Below, in pieces: positions 22,300-30,816 of a DNA stretch of 64,000 nt. Below the pieces are notes generated by a model. That model made no database searches, was not told the origin of the DNA, and was given only the letters and a program-made list of their open reading frames with translations. The stretch is taken from the NCBI RefSeq assembly GCF_018499875.1, contig NZ_JAHBAY010000010.1, forward strand, positions 1 to 64,000. Direction: 5' to 3'. The position numbers and the translations under genes are program-made. How positions within the stretch are numbered: position 1 is the first letter of the stretch; each line of letters opens with the position of its first letter. Source of the DNA: Kineosporia corallincola (GTDB taxonomy: Bacteria > Actinomycetota > Actinomycetes > Actinomycetales > Kineosporiaceae).

Positions 22300-24570
22300 G
22301 TGTCGAGCAACCACCAGCGCATCGGATCGGCGTGGCGTCGAAGCCACGACCAGCGGCGGCGGGAGGTCTATGGCGACAGCCCGATCTGCCACTACCTCGG
22401 CCGTCTGCCTGGAGCGTGCGATGGCGATGTTGAGCGGCACCACGTCGTCGAGCTGGTCGACGGGGGACACAGAGACAGCACGGTGGACGCGTGCCACCGA
22501 CACCACGTGGAGGTGACTCGGATGAACAAGGAGTTGCGGACCGGCATCCCGCCGCTGGACGACTTCGTCGATGGCGTGGTGGACACGGTCAAAGAGCTGC
22601 TGCCGAAGAGGAGCGGGCAGAAGACCAAGCCAGCTGGACAGGCTGGTGGCCGACGAGGTGGACAGGCGGCCGGGCAGAAGAATGCCTCGCGTCCGGCCGT
22701 CGGGTGGACAGTGGTGGACATTCACCTGGTCGCGACCGTGGCCGTCCTGGCGGGGGCGGTGGCTCTTCGGTGGGTGGACATGTCCGGGTGGGCGTGGACA
22801 CTCGCCGGGGCCTGGGCCGGGTACCTGCTGGTGGCCGGATGGTGGTTGCTGACGGTCCGGCGGCGGGCGGTCGAGCGCGCCGAAGTTCTGTCGCTGGCGG
22901 TCCGGGCGGTGAAGGCTGACCCACGGTTCGTGACAGCGAAGCGTGTCCGGTGGGGGTGGCAGCACGGCCTGCGGGCGGACATCCGCGCGGCGCGTGTCCA
23001 CTTCCCGGACGTCGAGGCGATGAACGACCCGGGCACTCGGAAGCGGGTGGCCGAAATGTTCTGGCAGGCCCTTCACGCCGAGGTCGAGTTCCCCGATCAC
23101 GCGCTCCACCCGTACTTCGACTGGTGGGTGGCCGAGGGGCCGTCGGAGCCGACCGACGAACCGATGCCCGCCGAGGAACCGGCCGAGGGGCAGCACGAGG
23201 CGCTGACCGGGCGCATCGCCGAAGGCCTGCGGACATCCCTGAAAGTTCCAGCCAAGGACCGCGACAAGGTTTCGGTCTCGGTCGAGGCCGCTGACAAGGA
23301 GGGGCCGTTGCGGATCCGGGTGGAATACCCGGACTCGGTGAAGGATGAGAGCGACGAGTTCGCGCCCGCCGTGGTAGCGAAGGTGACGGCCAAGGGCCCG
23401 AAAGGGATGCGGTGGCGGGCTGAGCCAGACACGCAGGCGAACGTGATGGTCCTGCATCGCCGCCCGCCCATGCCGTCGAAGATCGACAATCCGATGGGGT
23501 CGACTAACGATCCGGGCCGGGGGCTGCCGTGGCACGTCATCCCGATTGCTCGGGAGGAGACCGGGCGCCCGGCCGTGATCGATCTGAAGAAGAACCCGCA
23601 CACCCTGTTCGTCGGGAAGACTAGGACAGGGAAGACAGTCTCCGCGCGGACGTTCATGCTGGGTGCGGCTCGTAATGGGTTCGATGTGCCAGCGGTGGAT
23701 CCCAAGCAGATCGAGTTCGACGGTCTCGAGGTGGTCCCGGGGATCACGGTGTACGCCGACGACGAGGCGAACGTGGTCGCGGTGGAGACGGTTCACGCCG
23801 AGATGAAGCGGCGCTACCGCCTCAAGCATGAGCAGAAGGTGCGGCTGGACTCCCACCGTCCGATCTTGCTGACCATCGACGAGTACCAGGAGTTCTGCGA
23901 GGTCGCTCTGGCCCTGCACCTGGAGGAGGGCGGCAGGGGCAAGGAAGCTCCCGTGGTCGGGATGGTCAAGTCGATCGCTCGGCTCGGTGCCGCCGCCAAC
24001 ATCTTCCTGCTCCTGCTGACGCAGCGTTCGGACGCGGACTGGTTCTCAGGCGTGCTGCGGGAAAACATGGGAAATCGGGGGGCCTGGGGTCGGCTGTCGA
24101 TGGAGGCGTCCCGGATGGTCTTCGGGTCGTCGAACGTGGGCCGGGACGTGCCGTCGATCAAGGGGCGCGGGAACTACTTGAACCCGGATGGCGAGATCGT
24201 CGAGATCCAGTCGTACTGGACGCCGAACCCCGAGGACGACAACCTCGCCGTTCCTGACCGGGAACTCATGGACCAGCTGCTCGCAGCGTGCCAGAACCGC
24301 GCGCCCTGGGGCGACGTCACAGAGGCCGCGCCTGCTGTGCCGGCTGAAAACGGCCCGATCGGGCTGGGGTTGGACGAGCTTGCCCTGATGTTGGAGGACG
24401 AGGAGTTCGTCTGGGTGCTGGATGACCAGGGCGAGGCGTTCAAAGTGGTCGAGGTCGGCACCAACCAGGACGACGAGCCGGAGATCACCCACGAGCTGGG
24501 CGACGGTAGCCGTGAGGTTGTCGGCGTCGACGAGTGGATCCGGTTCGAGCTGCGGGGTGAGTCGTCGTGA
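22300..24570 (+). CDS. FtsK/TcpA-like coupling ATPase with in-frame N-terminal HNH-like domain
   Basis: 756 residues from GTG 22300. Residues 1-74 resemble an HNH nuclease: WRRSHDQRRREVYGDSPIC, then VERHHVVELVDGG, then ACHRHHVEVTR. The middle Asn is Ser and the first zinc pair is incomplete. ATG 22522 (residue 75), with GGAGG 8 bases upstream, could start a shorter form of 682 residues. Two transmembrane helices lie at about 142-186. The motor has Walker A GKTRTGKT (about 438-446) and Walker B ILLTIDEYQEF (about 522-533). It should deliver DNA to the Tcp channel. No gamma-type winged helix was recognised at the C-terminus. Confidence 0.85.
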   Translation: MSSNHQRIGSAWRRSHDQRRREVYGDSPICHYLGRLPGACDGDVERHHVVELVDGGHRDSTVDACHRHHVEVTRMNKELRTGIPPLDDFVDGVVDTVKELLPKRSGQKTKPAGQAGGRRGGQAAGQKNASRPAVGWTVVDIHLVATVAVLAGAVALRWVDMSGWAWTLAGAWAGYLLVAGWWLLTVRRRAVERAEVLSLAVRAVKADPRFVTAKRVRWGWQHGLRADIRAARVHFPDVEAMNDPGTRKRVAEMFWQALHAEVEFPDHALHPYFDWWVAEGPSEPTDEPMPAEEPAEGQHEALTGRIAEGLRTSLKVPAKDRDKVSVSVEAADKEGPLRIRVEYPDSVKDESDEFAPAVVAKVTAKGPKGMRWRAEPDTQANVMVLHRRPPMPSKIDNPMGSTNDPGRGLPWHVIPIAREETGRPAVIDLKKNPHTLFVGKTRTGKTVSARTFMLGAARNGFDVPAVDPKQIEFDGLEVVPGITVYADDEANVVAVETVHAEMKRRYRLKHEQKVRLDSHRPILLTIDEYQEFCEVALALHLEEGGRGKEAPVVGMVKSIARLGAAANIFLLLLTQRSDADWFSGVLRENMGNRGAWGRLSMEASRMVFGSSNVGRDVPSIKGRGNYLNPDGEIVEIQSYWTPNPEDDNLAVPDRELMDQLLAACQNRAPWGDVTEAAPAVPAENGPIGLGLDELALMLEDEEFVWVLDDQGEAFKVVEVGTNQDDEPEITHELGDGSREVVGVDEWIRFELRGESS
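22580..22800 (+). repeat. TGGACA hexamer cluster, coding part
   Basis: Seven same-strand copies of TGGACA start at 22580, 22635, 22659, 22705, 22715, 22775 and 22795. They fall in all three reading frames (V-D-T, G-Q, W-T contexts), so codon use does not explain them. Confidence 0.75.
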
Positions 24571-25538
24571 CGAAGTGGTTGACGCGCCTGTCGCTGACAG
24601 CGGTGTTCGTGCTCGGCATCCACGGCGAGATCGTTGTGGGCGTCTTCGTCGGCCTCGCGCTCTTCGCGTACGCGCTGCCGCTGGCGATCGACACCTACGT
24701 GGTCGCAGCGTTCCGGGCCGGCCGGGACATCGCGTGGGCACTCTCGCTGCTGGCGGTGACGATCGGCGGCGGCCACTACCTGATCGGCGCGACCGGCGGC
24801 GACCCGAAGCGCGCGGTCAAGGCCCTGGGAGAGCACGGCTCGGTGCCGCAGGGCGCGATGGGCGCGGCCGTCGGCGTGGTCATCGTGCTGGTGTTGTGGC
24901 GGGTCCACGTCCTGTCCAAAGCGATCAAGGCCGACGAGGCAGCGGCGGCGCAGGCGGTGCTCAACGCCGAGCGGGCTGCTCGTGACGCCGAGATCGCGGA
25001 GCAGGAGCGTCTGGCCGCGCTCGAGCATGAGCGTGTCGAGCACGCCGCGAGGCTGCGCGCCGAGGAGGCAGACCGGGCCCGGGCAGAGCGGCGCGAGCGC
25101 GAGCAGGCCGACCGGGATCGTGAGGAGGCGAAGGCTCGGCAGGCACGAGAGAACCGTGAGCACGCTGCCCGGCTGGCGGCAGAAGAGGCGGAGCGGCGTC
25201 GCCGGGCCGAGCAGGACCGAGCCGCAGCCGATCTGGCCCGGCGCGAGGCTGACGCGCGGGCGGAAGAGGCCCGGGCCCGGGTGCTGGCCGAGCAGGCGGC
25301 GGCGGACCGGGCTGCTGCCGACCGAGCCCAAGCTGAGGCTGCGGCGGCCCGGGCGGCGAAGGCCAAGCCACCCGCCGCGGCGAAGCCGGAGCCGGCCGGG
25401 CTGCATGCCGTTCCGTCGCCGACTGCGAGCCGTGAGGAGTTGATCGAGAAGGTGCGTGCCGGGCAGCTGTCTCATCGGGAAGCGGCCGACCAGCTGGGGG
25501 TTTCGACGAAGACGATCCAGAGGGCGGTGAACGGCTGA
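24567..25538 (+). CDS. SpdB-like spread protein (DUF2637 type) with C-terminal HTH
   Basis: 323 residues from GTG 24567, overlapping the coupling ATPase. The first 120 residues hold four hydrophobic helices, as in the SpdB/DUF2637 proteins of Streptomyces plasmids. Residues 120-265 are one long Glu/Arg/Ala coiled coil. The end, REELIEKVRAGQLSHREAADQLGVSTKTIQ, is a helix-turn-helix. Spd proteins promote intramycelial spread after mating. A membrane protein with a terminal DNA-binding domain suggests tethering of the element's DNA. Confidence 0.8.
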   Translation: MTKWLTRLSLTAVFVLGIHGEIVVGVFVGLALFAYALPLAIDTYVVAAFRAGRDIAWALSLLAVTIGGGHYLIGATGGDPKRAVKALGEHGSVPQGAMGAAVGVVIVLVLWRVHVLSKAIKADEAAAAQAVLNAERAARDAEIAEQERLAALEHERVEHAARLRAEEADRARAERREREQADRDREEAKARQARENREHAARLAAEEAERRRRAEQDRAAADLARREADARAEEARARVLAEQAAADRAAADRAQAEAAAARAAKAKPPAAAKPEPAGLHAVPSPTASREELIEKVRAGQLSHREAADQLGVSTKTIQRAVNG

Positions 25539-26344
25539 TGATGAATTCGACGCACGGCCCGACCGGCTTGGCTACCGGCTTGCTTGCGGCGACGACGTAC
25601 CGGGCGGTGGTGGAGACGCCGCCGTTGTCGTTGACGGTGTGGTTGCTGGCGTCGTCGGTGGCGGGGGCACTGCTGATCGACATGGATCACCACAGTTCTT
25701 CGCCGGCCCGGCTGTGGGGGCCGTTGACGCGGGTTCCGGCGGCGGCCCTGGGGAAGCTGGCTGGCGGGCACCGGGCGGCGACCCACGACCTGTCGAAGGG
25801 GGCGCCGATCGCTTTCGCGATCGTGTTGGCGGCTGGTCTGATGGTGCCGCAGCTGGTCGCTGGGATCGTCGCGGATGTCAGGGATCCGGGGGTCATCTGG
25901 GTCTGCCAGTTCGCGGCCCGGTTGACGGGGATGGCGGTGATCGCGCTGATAGCTGGGCTCGCGTTTGTGGGTGCGGCGGCGTTCATTCCGGGCAGGTGGG
26001 AAGGCGATGGCGTCTGGAATTTCATCGTGTCGTGGCTGACTGCTGGGGCGGTGTCGTTCGCGTATCCGTCTGGTCTGCCGTCGTCGGTGGTGTTGGTGGT
26101 GGGGGGTGGTGTGGCGTTGGGGGTTGTTGTGGGTATCGCGGGGGACGCGATGACGGTCTCGGGGGTGCCGTGTTTCGGGCGGGCTCGGCACCTGTTGCCG
26201 CGGGGGTTCCGGATCTCGACGGATTCGCGGGCGGAGGTGTTGTTGGTTCGGGTCCCTGTGCTGCTGCTGTGTTGGTGGCTGGGGTGGCGGTTGGCTCGTG
26301 ATGGGTATGGCTTTTTCGGGTTGCAGCCTGCGGCTTACTTCTGA
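25538..26344 (+). CDS. YdjM-like membrane-bound metal-dependent hydrolase (DUF457)
   Basis: 268 residues from ATG 25538 (TGATG overlap). Conserved HGPTG near the N-terminus, LIDMDHHSSSPARLWGP, GHRAATHDL and a late TVSGVPCFGR ... RHLLP segment match the YdjM/DUF457 family, with 5-6 membrane helices between. The His/Asp residues probably coordinate metal at the membrane face. Family members are SOS-regulated in enterobacteria. It is common in actinomycete ICEs; its substrate is unknown. Confidence 0.75.
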   Translation: MMNSTHGPTGLATGLLAATTYRAVVETPPLSLTVWLLASSVAGALLIDMDHHSSSPARLWGPLTRVPAAALGKLAGGHRAATHDLSKGAPIAFAIVLAAGLMVPQLVAGIVADVRDPGVIWVCQFAARLTGMAVIALIAGLAFVGAAAFIPGRWEGDGVWNFIVSWLTAGAVSFAYPSGLPSSVVLVVGGGVALGVVVGIAGDAMTVSGVPCFGRARHLLPRGFRISTDSRAEVLLVRVPVLLLCWWLGWRLARDGYGFFGLQPAAYF

Positions 26345-26410
26345 TTTTCGTTGTTAGGTAGAAGCTTTCGTCTAAGGCTTGGCGGAGTCCGGCCGATGTG
26401 TTCTTGGGCT

Positions 26411-26459
26411 CGTCCGGCCCTCCCTGGTGTTGGAGCACGAGGGAGGGCCTGTGTGGACG
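26411..26459. terminator. Hairpin ending the transfer operon
   Basis: GGCCCTCCCT (26416-26425) pairs with 26440-26449, extended by CGTCC (26411) with GGACG (26455) across a one-sided bulge. It lies 67 bases after the YdjM-like gene and 35 bases before the next start, so it could also act as a leader structure. Confidence 0.55.
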
Positions 26460-26493
26460 AGCTGCCACCCGATCTACAGAGGAGATCGAGCGC

Positions 26494-27924
26494 ATGTTCA
26501 AACTATCCATGCCTGCTGTCCGTCGCGGCGTAGGCGCCCGTCGTCCGTTCGCCCGGGGGCTGGTGGTCCTTGCGGCCGGCGCCGTGATCGCCGGGACCAG
26601 CGCGGCGGCCGTGCCGGCTCAAGCCGCGGCGCCGGTCGAGCAGGGTTATCAGGTGCAGGCCCGTGGTCTGGGCGTCAAGGTCAAGGCCGGGCCGATCCTG
26701 GCCAAGAAGTACGGGTTCCCGGACGAGCACCTGGGTTTGCTGACCGTGAACGGGCAGGCGGGTATCTGCTACGACTACGGCGAGAAGTCCCCGGATGGAT
26801 CGTGGGCCAGCGGTCCGATCGCGGACGTGCCGAAGGGCAAGATCCGGGATCGGATGCAGTGGATCGCGAACCGGTACTGGCCCGAGGCGCAGAAGAGCGA
26901 CACGGCCGCGGCGGCGTATAAGTCGGCGATCAACCGGCTGCGCAGCAAGGAGTTCAGGTCGGACTGGGCGAAGAGCTACGTGCCTCAGCTGCGGAAGAAG
27001 GCCCCGTCCGTGATCGGGCTCGCGGATCGGATGCTGGCCGAGTCCTCGAGGTTCGCTGGCCCGGCGAAGGTCACCCTCGCCTTCTCGAAGCCCGCGCCGG
27101 GTGGCAAGGGGGTTGCGGTGGTGACGTTGACCGTCGGCGGAAAGGCGTACCCGGGTCAGTCAGTGAAGTGGGTGGTCTCGGGCGCAGCCACCTCGAGCGC
27201 TGCCAAGTCCACGGCCAAGGACGGCACGGCGAAGCTGTCGTTCATTCGTGGCGCTGGACCGGTGTCCATCAGTGTGACCCCGACGGTCCCGGAGTGGCGT
27301 GAGGCCGGCTACACGGTGCCGTCGCGGGCGACCGTCCAGCACCTCATCCGGGGCGGCTACAGCACGACACTGAAGGCGTCCGGGAAGTTCGACTCGCTGG
27401 CCGGGGTGACGGTCTCCCAGAAGTGCGACTCGACGTGCGACGGGCGGCCCCCGGTGACCATCGCGGCGAAGTCGAGCGGGTCCCCGATCCGCTGGCAGGC
27501 GGTCGCTGACGGAAAGATCGTCAAGACGCTCGATGTGGGCGCCGGGAAGTCGGGCAAGGCCACGTTCGCTGGCGTCGATGGTCAGGACGTGGTGCTGCGC
27601 TACTCGGTGCGGGTGGCCGGGAAGTGGTCGCCCTACCGGTTCGCGCGGACGTTCACCGTGGTCTGTCCTGCTGCCCCGGTCCTGACCATTCAGGCCGTGT
27701 GTGACTGCAAGGGCAAGGGGACGGCGGCGTTCAAGGTGGCTGCTCCCGGCGGGCCGCGCTTGTACGAGGTGACGGTGGCCGGCCAGTCCAAGCGGATCGG
27801 TGGCCGCGAGGTGGCCGACTTCCAGGTGCCGGTGAAGGCGCTCGACGAGACGCCCGTGACATGGTCGGCGCTCGACTCGGCAGGGAAGCAGATCAGGGGA
27901 GGATCGCTGACGCCCTGGACCTGA
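26494..27924 (+). CDS. Large secreted protein, 476 aa
   Basis: ATG 26494 with GGAGATCGAG upstream. Signal peptide residues about 1-45 (twin basic stretch, hydrophobic core, VPAQAAA). An N-terminal domain (LLTVNGQAGICYDYGEKSPDG, about residues 77-97) resembles the start of thioester-type surface domains by its single cysteine, followed by a helical part and two or three Ig-like beta domains. There is no LPXTG motif, so it is probably free or wall-associated. It may act in host-cell contact or mating; not a recognised family. Confidence 0.65.
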   Translation: MFKLSMPAVRRGVGARRPFARGLVVLAAGAVIAGTSAAAVPAQAAAPVEQGYQVQARGLGVKVKAGPILAKKYGFPDEHLGLLTVNGQAGICYDYGEKSPDGSWASGPIADVPKGKIRDRMQWIANRYWPEAQKSDTAAAAYKSAINRLRSKEFRSDWAKSYVPQLRKKAPSVIGLADRMLAESSRFAGPAKVTLAFSKPAPGGKGVAVVTLTVGGKAYPGQSVKWVVSGAATSSAAKSTAKDGTAKLSFIRGAGPVSISVTPTVPEWREAGYTVPSRATVQHLIRGGYSTTLKASGKFDSLAGVTVSQKCDSTCDGRPPVTIAAKSSGSPIRWQAVADGKIVKTLDVGAGKSGKATFAGVDGQDVVLRYSVRVAGKWSPYRFARTFTVVCPAAPVLTIQAVCDCKGKGTAAFKVAAPGGPRLYEVTVAGQSKRIGGREVADFQVPVKALDETPVTWSALDSAGKQIRGGSLTPWT

Positions 27925-27942
27925 CCTGACCTGATCGAAGAG

Positions 27943-27972
27943 GCGGCCCCGACCAATCCCGGTCGGGGCCGC
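27943..27972. terminator. Strong bidirectional terminator
   Basis: A 12-bp GC stem (GCGGCCCCGACC with its exact complement at 27961-27972) around a 6-base loop AATCCC. It separates the secreted-protein gene from the convergent minus-strand gene ending at 27991. Confidence 0.85.
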
Positions 27973-27990
27973 TGTCACGTGTGCTGCGAT

Positions 27991-28497
27991 CTACAGGGGA
28001 GCGCTGGCCTGAATGATCTCACCCTCGTCGATGGGGTGATGTGCCCAGGACACGAGCTGCCCCGCGTCCACCATCACACCAGGCGTCAGATCGTCGCCGT
28101 CAGCGACGTCCTCCACGTCCTCGCCGGCCTGGATCCTGGCGAGAGCGTCATCCAGGGCGGCCTGTACCCGCCGATTCGTCTGGTCGACGAGGTCGGCCGC
28201 CGCGTCCTCTGCCCGCGCGGCCAGGGTCTCGGCAGCCGCCTGGATGCGCTCCGGGTCGTCGGGCACCGACACCCAGGGCGCGATCTGGGACGTGTTGCAT
28301 TCCGGGCACTTGCGGGCCCATGCCTGCGGGGTGCCCGTGTCGGTTTGGAGCGAAAACTGTTGCGGGGGAAGGTTTCTACCGCATTCTGTGCAGTAGCCGC
28401 CGTCGCTCCACAGCACCACGGCGGTGACCAGCTGGCCGCTGTCAGCCTCGCTCGGGCCGGTGAAACGCGCAAGGTAAACACCATCAGGCATTGTCAT
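27991..28497 (-). CDS. Zinc-finger hypothetical protein, 168 aa
   Basis: ATG 28497 (or 28491), with GGAGCAG upstream, overlapping the end of the next gene by 14 bases. CTECGRNLP and CPECNTSQI form a split zinc site. The second half is a helix rich in Ala/Asp (ERIQAAAETLAARAEDAAAD). Unknown function. Confidence 0.65.
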   Translation of the reverse strand: MTMPDGVYLARFTGPSEADSGQLVTAVVLWSDGGYCTECGRNLPPQQFSLQTDTGTPQAWARKCPECNTSQIAPWVSVPDDPERIQAAAETLAARAEDAAADLVDQTNRRVQAALDDALARIQAGEDVEDVADGDDLTPGVMVDAGQLVSWAHHPIDEGEIIQASAPL

Positions 28498-29368
28498 CGC
28501 TGCTCCCGGGCTGTAGGTCGGTGCGGGCGCCCTGGCCTGGCCGCTGCCAGGACTGGAGCGTGGCCAGAGTCCAGTAGGGGCGGCCGTCGCCGGAATGGCC
28601 GTCCGGTGCCGGAGCCTGACCGCGGGAGACATACCCGCGCCAGGTGCCAGATTCGATCCCGAGGATCCGGGCGACAGCCGGGCCAGACAGCCGGTCCTCC
28701 TCGATGACCACCAGCGGCTCGTAGGTCAGGGTCCAGATCCCGGCGACGTGACGGGCCAGCCACGAGCGCAGGGTCTGCCAGGCCTGCTCATGGGCCTGCC
28801 GCACCGCGGCGTGGGCGGCGTCCGCGCTGTCGTGCTCGCCGAGCGGGCGCAGGGATCCGGCGTGGCCGATGTCGGCGGCCCACCGGTCGGCGTCGATGCG
28901 GCGAACCCGGGCACGGGTGTACCGGGACGACATCACCGGCGGCAGATCCGGCTCGCTGGCGGCCAGGGCCTCGCGGACCTGCCGGGCTCGCTGCTGACGG
29001 GCCGGGACGCTCCCGACGCTGGCACGCCACCTGGCGTCCGCGATCTCGATGTGCCGCATGGCTGCGTAGAGGGTCATCGGCCCGTCGTGGCGGGCGACCT
29101 CGGCGGCCCTGGCCAGGCAACTGGGCTGGGCGGTGACGACCTGCACGCTGTCGGGGTCGTCGGTGGCCCAGTACTGGACGGCGCCGTCGATCTCGACGAT
29201 GACGATCCCCGGCGCGTCAGGGGCGCGGACGTCGTCGCTCGGGCCGAGTGCGGTGACCCGGACGTATTCGCCGAGGCGTGGCTGCTCGGGCTGGTAGGCC
29301 GGGGGTAGGGACTCGCTGGTGATGGTGGCGCCGACGAGGTGCTCCCAGGCGCTGACGGTGGTGGCCAT
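28484..29368 (-). CDS. DNA-binding hypothetical protein with C-terminal HTH, 294 aa
   Basis: ATG 29368. The first 220 residues are unfamiliar. The last 70 (LSGPAVARILGIESGTWRGY ... APAPDGHSGDGRPYWTLATLQSW) match the helix-turn-helix-wing of excisionase/MerR-type modules found in Streptomyces ICE proteins. It may regulate this minus-strand operon or bind element DNA. Confidence 0.65.
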   Translation of the reverse strand: MATTVSAWEHLVGATITSESLPPAYQPEQPRLGEYVRVTALGPSDDVRAPDAPGIVIVEIDGAVQYWATDDPDSVQVVTAQPSCLARAAEVARHDGPMTLYAAMRHIEIADARWRASVGSVPARQQRARQVREALAASEPDLPPVMSSRYTRARVRRIDADRWAADIGHAGSLRPLGEHDSADAAHAAVRQAHEQAWQTLRSWLARHVAGIWTLTYEPLVVIEEDRLSGPAVARILGIESGTWRGYVSRGQAPAPDGHSGDGRPYWTLATLQSWQRPGQGARTDLQPGSSDDNA

Positions 29369-29715
29369 CAGTAGCCGTCGCAGTCGTGGCCGCCGCAGCT
29401 GGATCCGTTGCCGAAGCTGGAGCAGTTCCCGCCGGAGATGCAGTCGCGGCGGGTGCCGGTGCGGCGGCGGGAGGCGTTCGACCAGCCGCCGCGGGGGGCG
29501 CTGGGAGTCTTGGTCTGCTGGGTGAGGTAGCCGTACACGTACTGGGTGCTGCCGACGGTGAAGGGCTTGCCGACGCTGACGATGTTGACGTGTTCGACGG
29601 TCCGGTTCGCTTTGACGACGGCGACGGTGCGGCCGGCGCTGATCTGGCTGGCTGGGCCGTAGACGACGGTCTGGCCGGCCTTGTTCTTGCGGTACACGTT
29701 GTCGATCTTGCTCAT
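29368..29715 (-). CDS. Conserved actinobacterial small protein with Gly/Ser/Cys tail, 115 aa
   Basis: ATG 29715. SKIDNVYRKNKAGQTVVYGP begins a beta-rich domain. The tail RDCISGGNCSSFGNGSSCGGHDCDGY is unusually rich in Cys, Gly and Ser, suggesting metal binding or disulfide cross-links. It is the first gene of the three-gene minus operon, with an AT-rich promoter-like stretch upstream (29755-29805). Confidence 0.65.
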   Translation of the reverse strand: MSKIDNVYRKNKAGQTVVYGPASQISAGRTVAVVKANRTVEHVNIVSVGKPFTVGSTQYVYGYLTQQTKTPSAPRGGWSNASRRRTGTRRDCISGGNCSSFGNGSSCGGHDCDGY

Positions 29716-29903
29716 TTCAGCCCCTGGGGGTCGTCGTTTCCCGATGACAGAACCTTACAACGGTTCAGTGCTGTAAAGTTGATTTACTGTTTGGTAGTCA
29801 GGAGAACGGCCTACACGCCCACAGAAGGGCCTGCTCTATGGGACGCCCCTTGCTTCGGTGACTCGGACTTCCTGCTTGGGGCCGATGGTGCGGCGGCCGA
29901 CCA

Positions 29904-30386
29904 TCAGACGCACTCCTGGCAGCCCTTGGGTCCGACCGGGAGCCCGCAGTAGTGGCAGTTTCCGCTGGCGCGTCGGGATTCGGCGAGGATGTCCGCGACG
30001 ACGGTTCCGATAGGGTCGGCGCCGATCGTCACAGTCCGGCCCGGGATCACGCCGGCGTCGATCTGTGCGTAGGCCTCGGCGTGGGTCCTGGCGGCGGCCT
30101 TTCCGCAAGCGAGGGCGTCTTCTGCGCTGGCCCAGCTTCCGGACCGGTTGATGTACTGAGGGTCGACGCCGTCGGGGAGGATTGAGTAGGAGAAGTGGCC
30201 TTCGGGCCAACCCTCGGTGGGGGGCTGGGTGCGGTAGACGGCGACGGTGCAACCGAGGTAGCTGATCCGCTCGACGAGTCCTGCCTCTTCCTGGGCGGCG
30301 GCATCGGCAATTCGCTGGGCCTGTCCGGCAATCCAGGCGTCGACGTCGGCGCGGTCGCTGACGATTCCGTCGAGGTTGTTACTCAT
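29904..30386 (-). CDS. Hypothetical protein with C-terminal zinc knuckles, 160 aa
   Basis: ATG 30386. A helical N-terminus (ADVDAWIAGQAQRIADAAAQ), a central beta region, and GNCHYCGLPVGPKGCQECV at the end as a likely treble-clef or ribbon. Unrecognised. Confidence 0.65.
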   Translation of the reverse strand: MSNNLDGIVSDRADVDAWIAGQAQRIADAAAQEEAGLVERISYLGCTVAVYRTQPPTEGWPEGHFSYSILPDGVDPQYINRSGSWASAEDALACGKAAARTHAEAYAQIDAGVIPGRTVTIGADPIGTVVADILAESRRASGNCHYCGLPVGPKGCQECV

Positions 30387-30423
30387 GTTGTCCCCCTGGC
30401 GATGGAGTGAGCGTGGTGTTTGG

Positions 30424-30816
30424 TTAGCGCTTCCCGAGCCACTTGCGGACGGTCATGCGGTCGACGCCCAGTTCGGACGCGATAAGCGTCTCGGGCTTGC
30501 CCTCTTCGTGGGCCCTAAGGGCAGCGGCCTGAGCTAACAGGATGATCTGATCAACTTTGCTCCGAGCGGCGGCAAGCTGCTTGCCGATGGGCGCAAGCGG
30601 GACGACACCTTTGGGCGAGTAAATGCGTACGGCGTAAGGGCTGTTCGTTTGGGCTTCGGCCTTGATGGCCTCGGCCCGCTCGGCCGTGGCGCAGAGGTGG
30701 ACGAAGTGCTGGTCGGTGCGGATCTGTCCGGTGACGGCGTAGTACGGGCCGCGTTCCGCGATGGTCCTGTCGACCTGTTCGCCGCGGCCTGAAGTAAAGG
30801 TCTGCATGTAGATCAC
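30424..30816 (-). CDS. HTH protein under palindromic operators, 130 aa
   Basis: GTG 30816. The N-terminal domain is beta-rich (GPYYAVTGQIRTDQHFVHLC). The C-terminus ETLIASELGVDRMTVRKWLGKR is a clear helix-turn-helix. The start codon lies inside a 28-base palindrome with a second palindrome just upstream, so the protein very likely represses its own gene. Confidence 0.75.
   Translation of the reverse strand: MIYMQTFTSGRGEQVDRTIAERGPYYAVTGQIRTDQHFVHLCATAERAEAIKAEAQTNSPYAVRIYSPKGVVPLAPIGKQLAAARSKVDQIILLAQAAALRAHEEGKPETLIASELGVDRMTVRKWLGKR

Noticed and set aside
22276-23919. 547-residue minus-strand frame
   Set aside because: Antisense of the coupling ATPase; no motif and a Pro/Arg/His-rich composition.
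14229-26344. Relaxase or replication initiator in the conjugation region
   Set aside because: I searched for HUH, MobA-type or Rep motifs in all recognised products and found none; the HNH-like segment is the only candidate nuclease.
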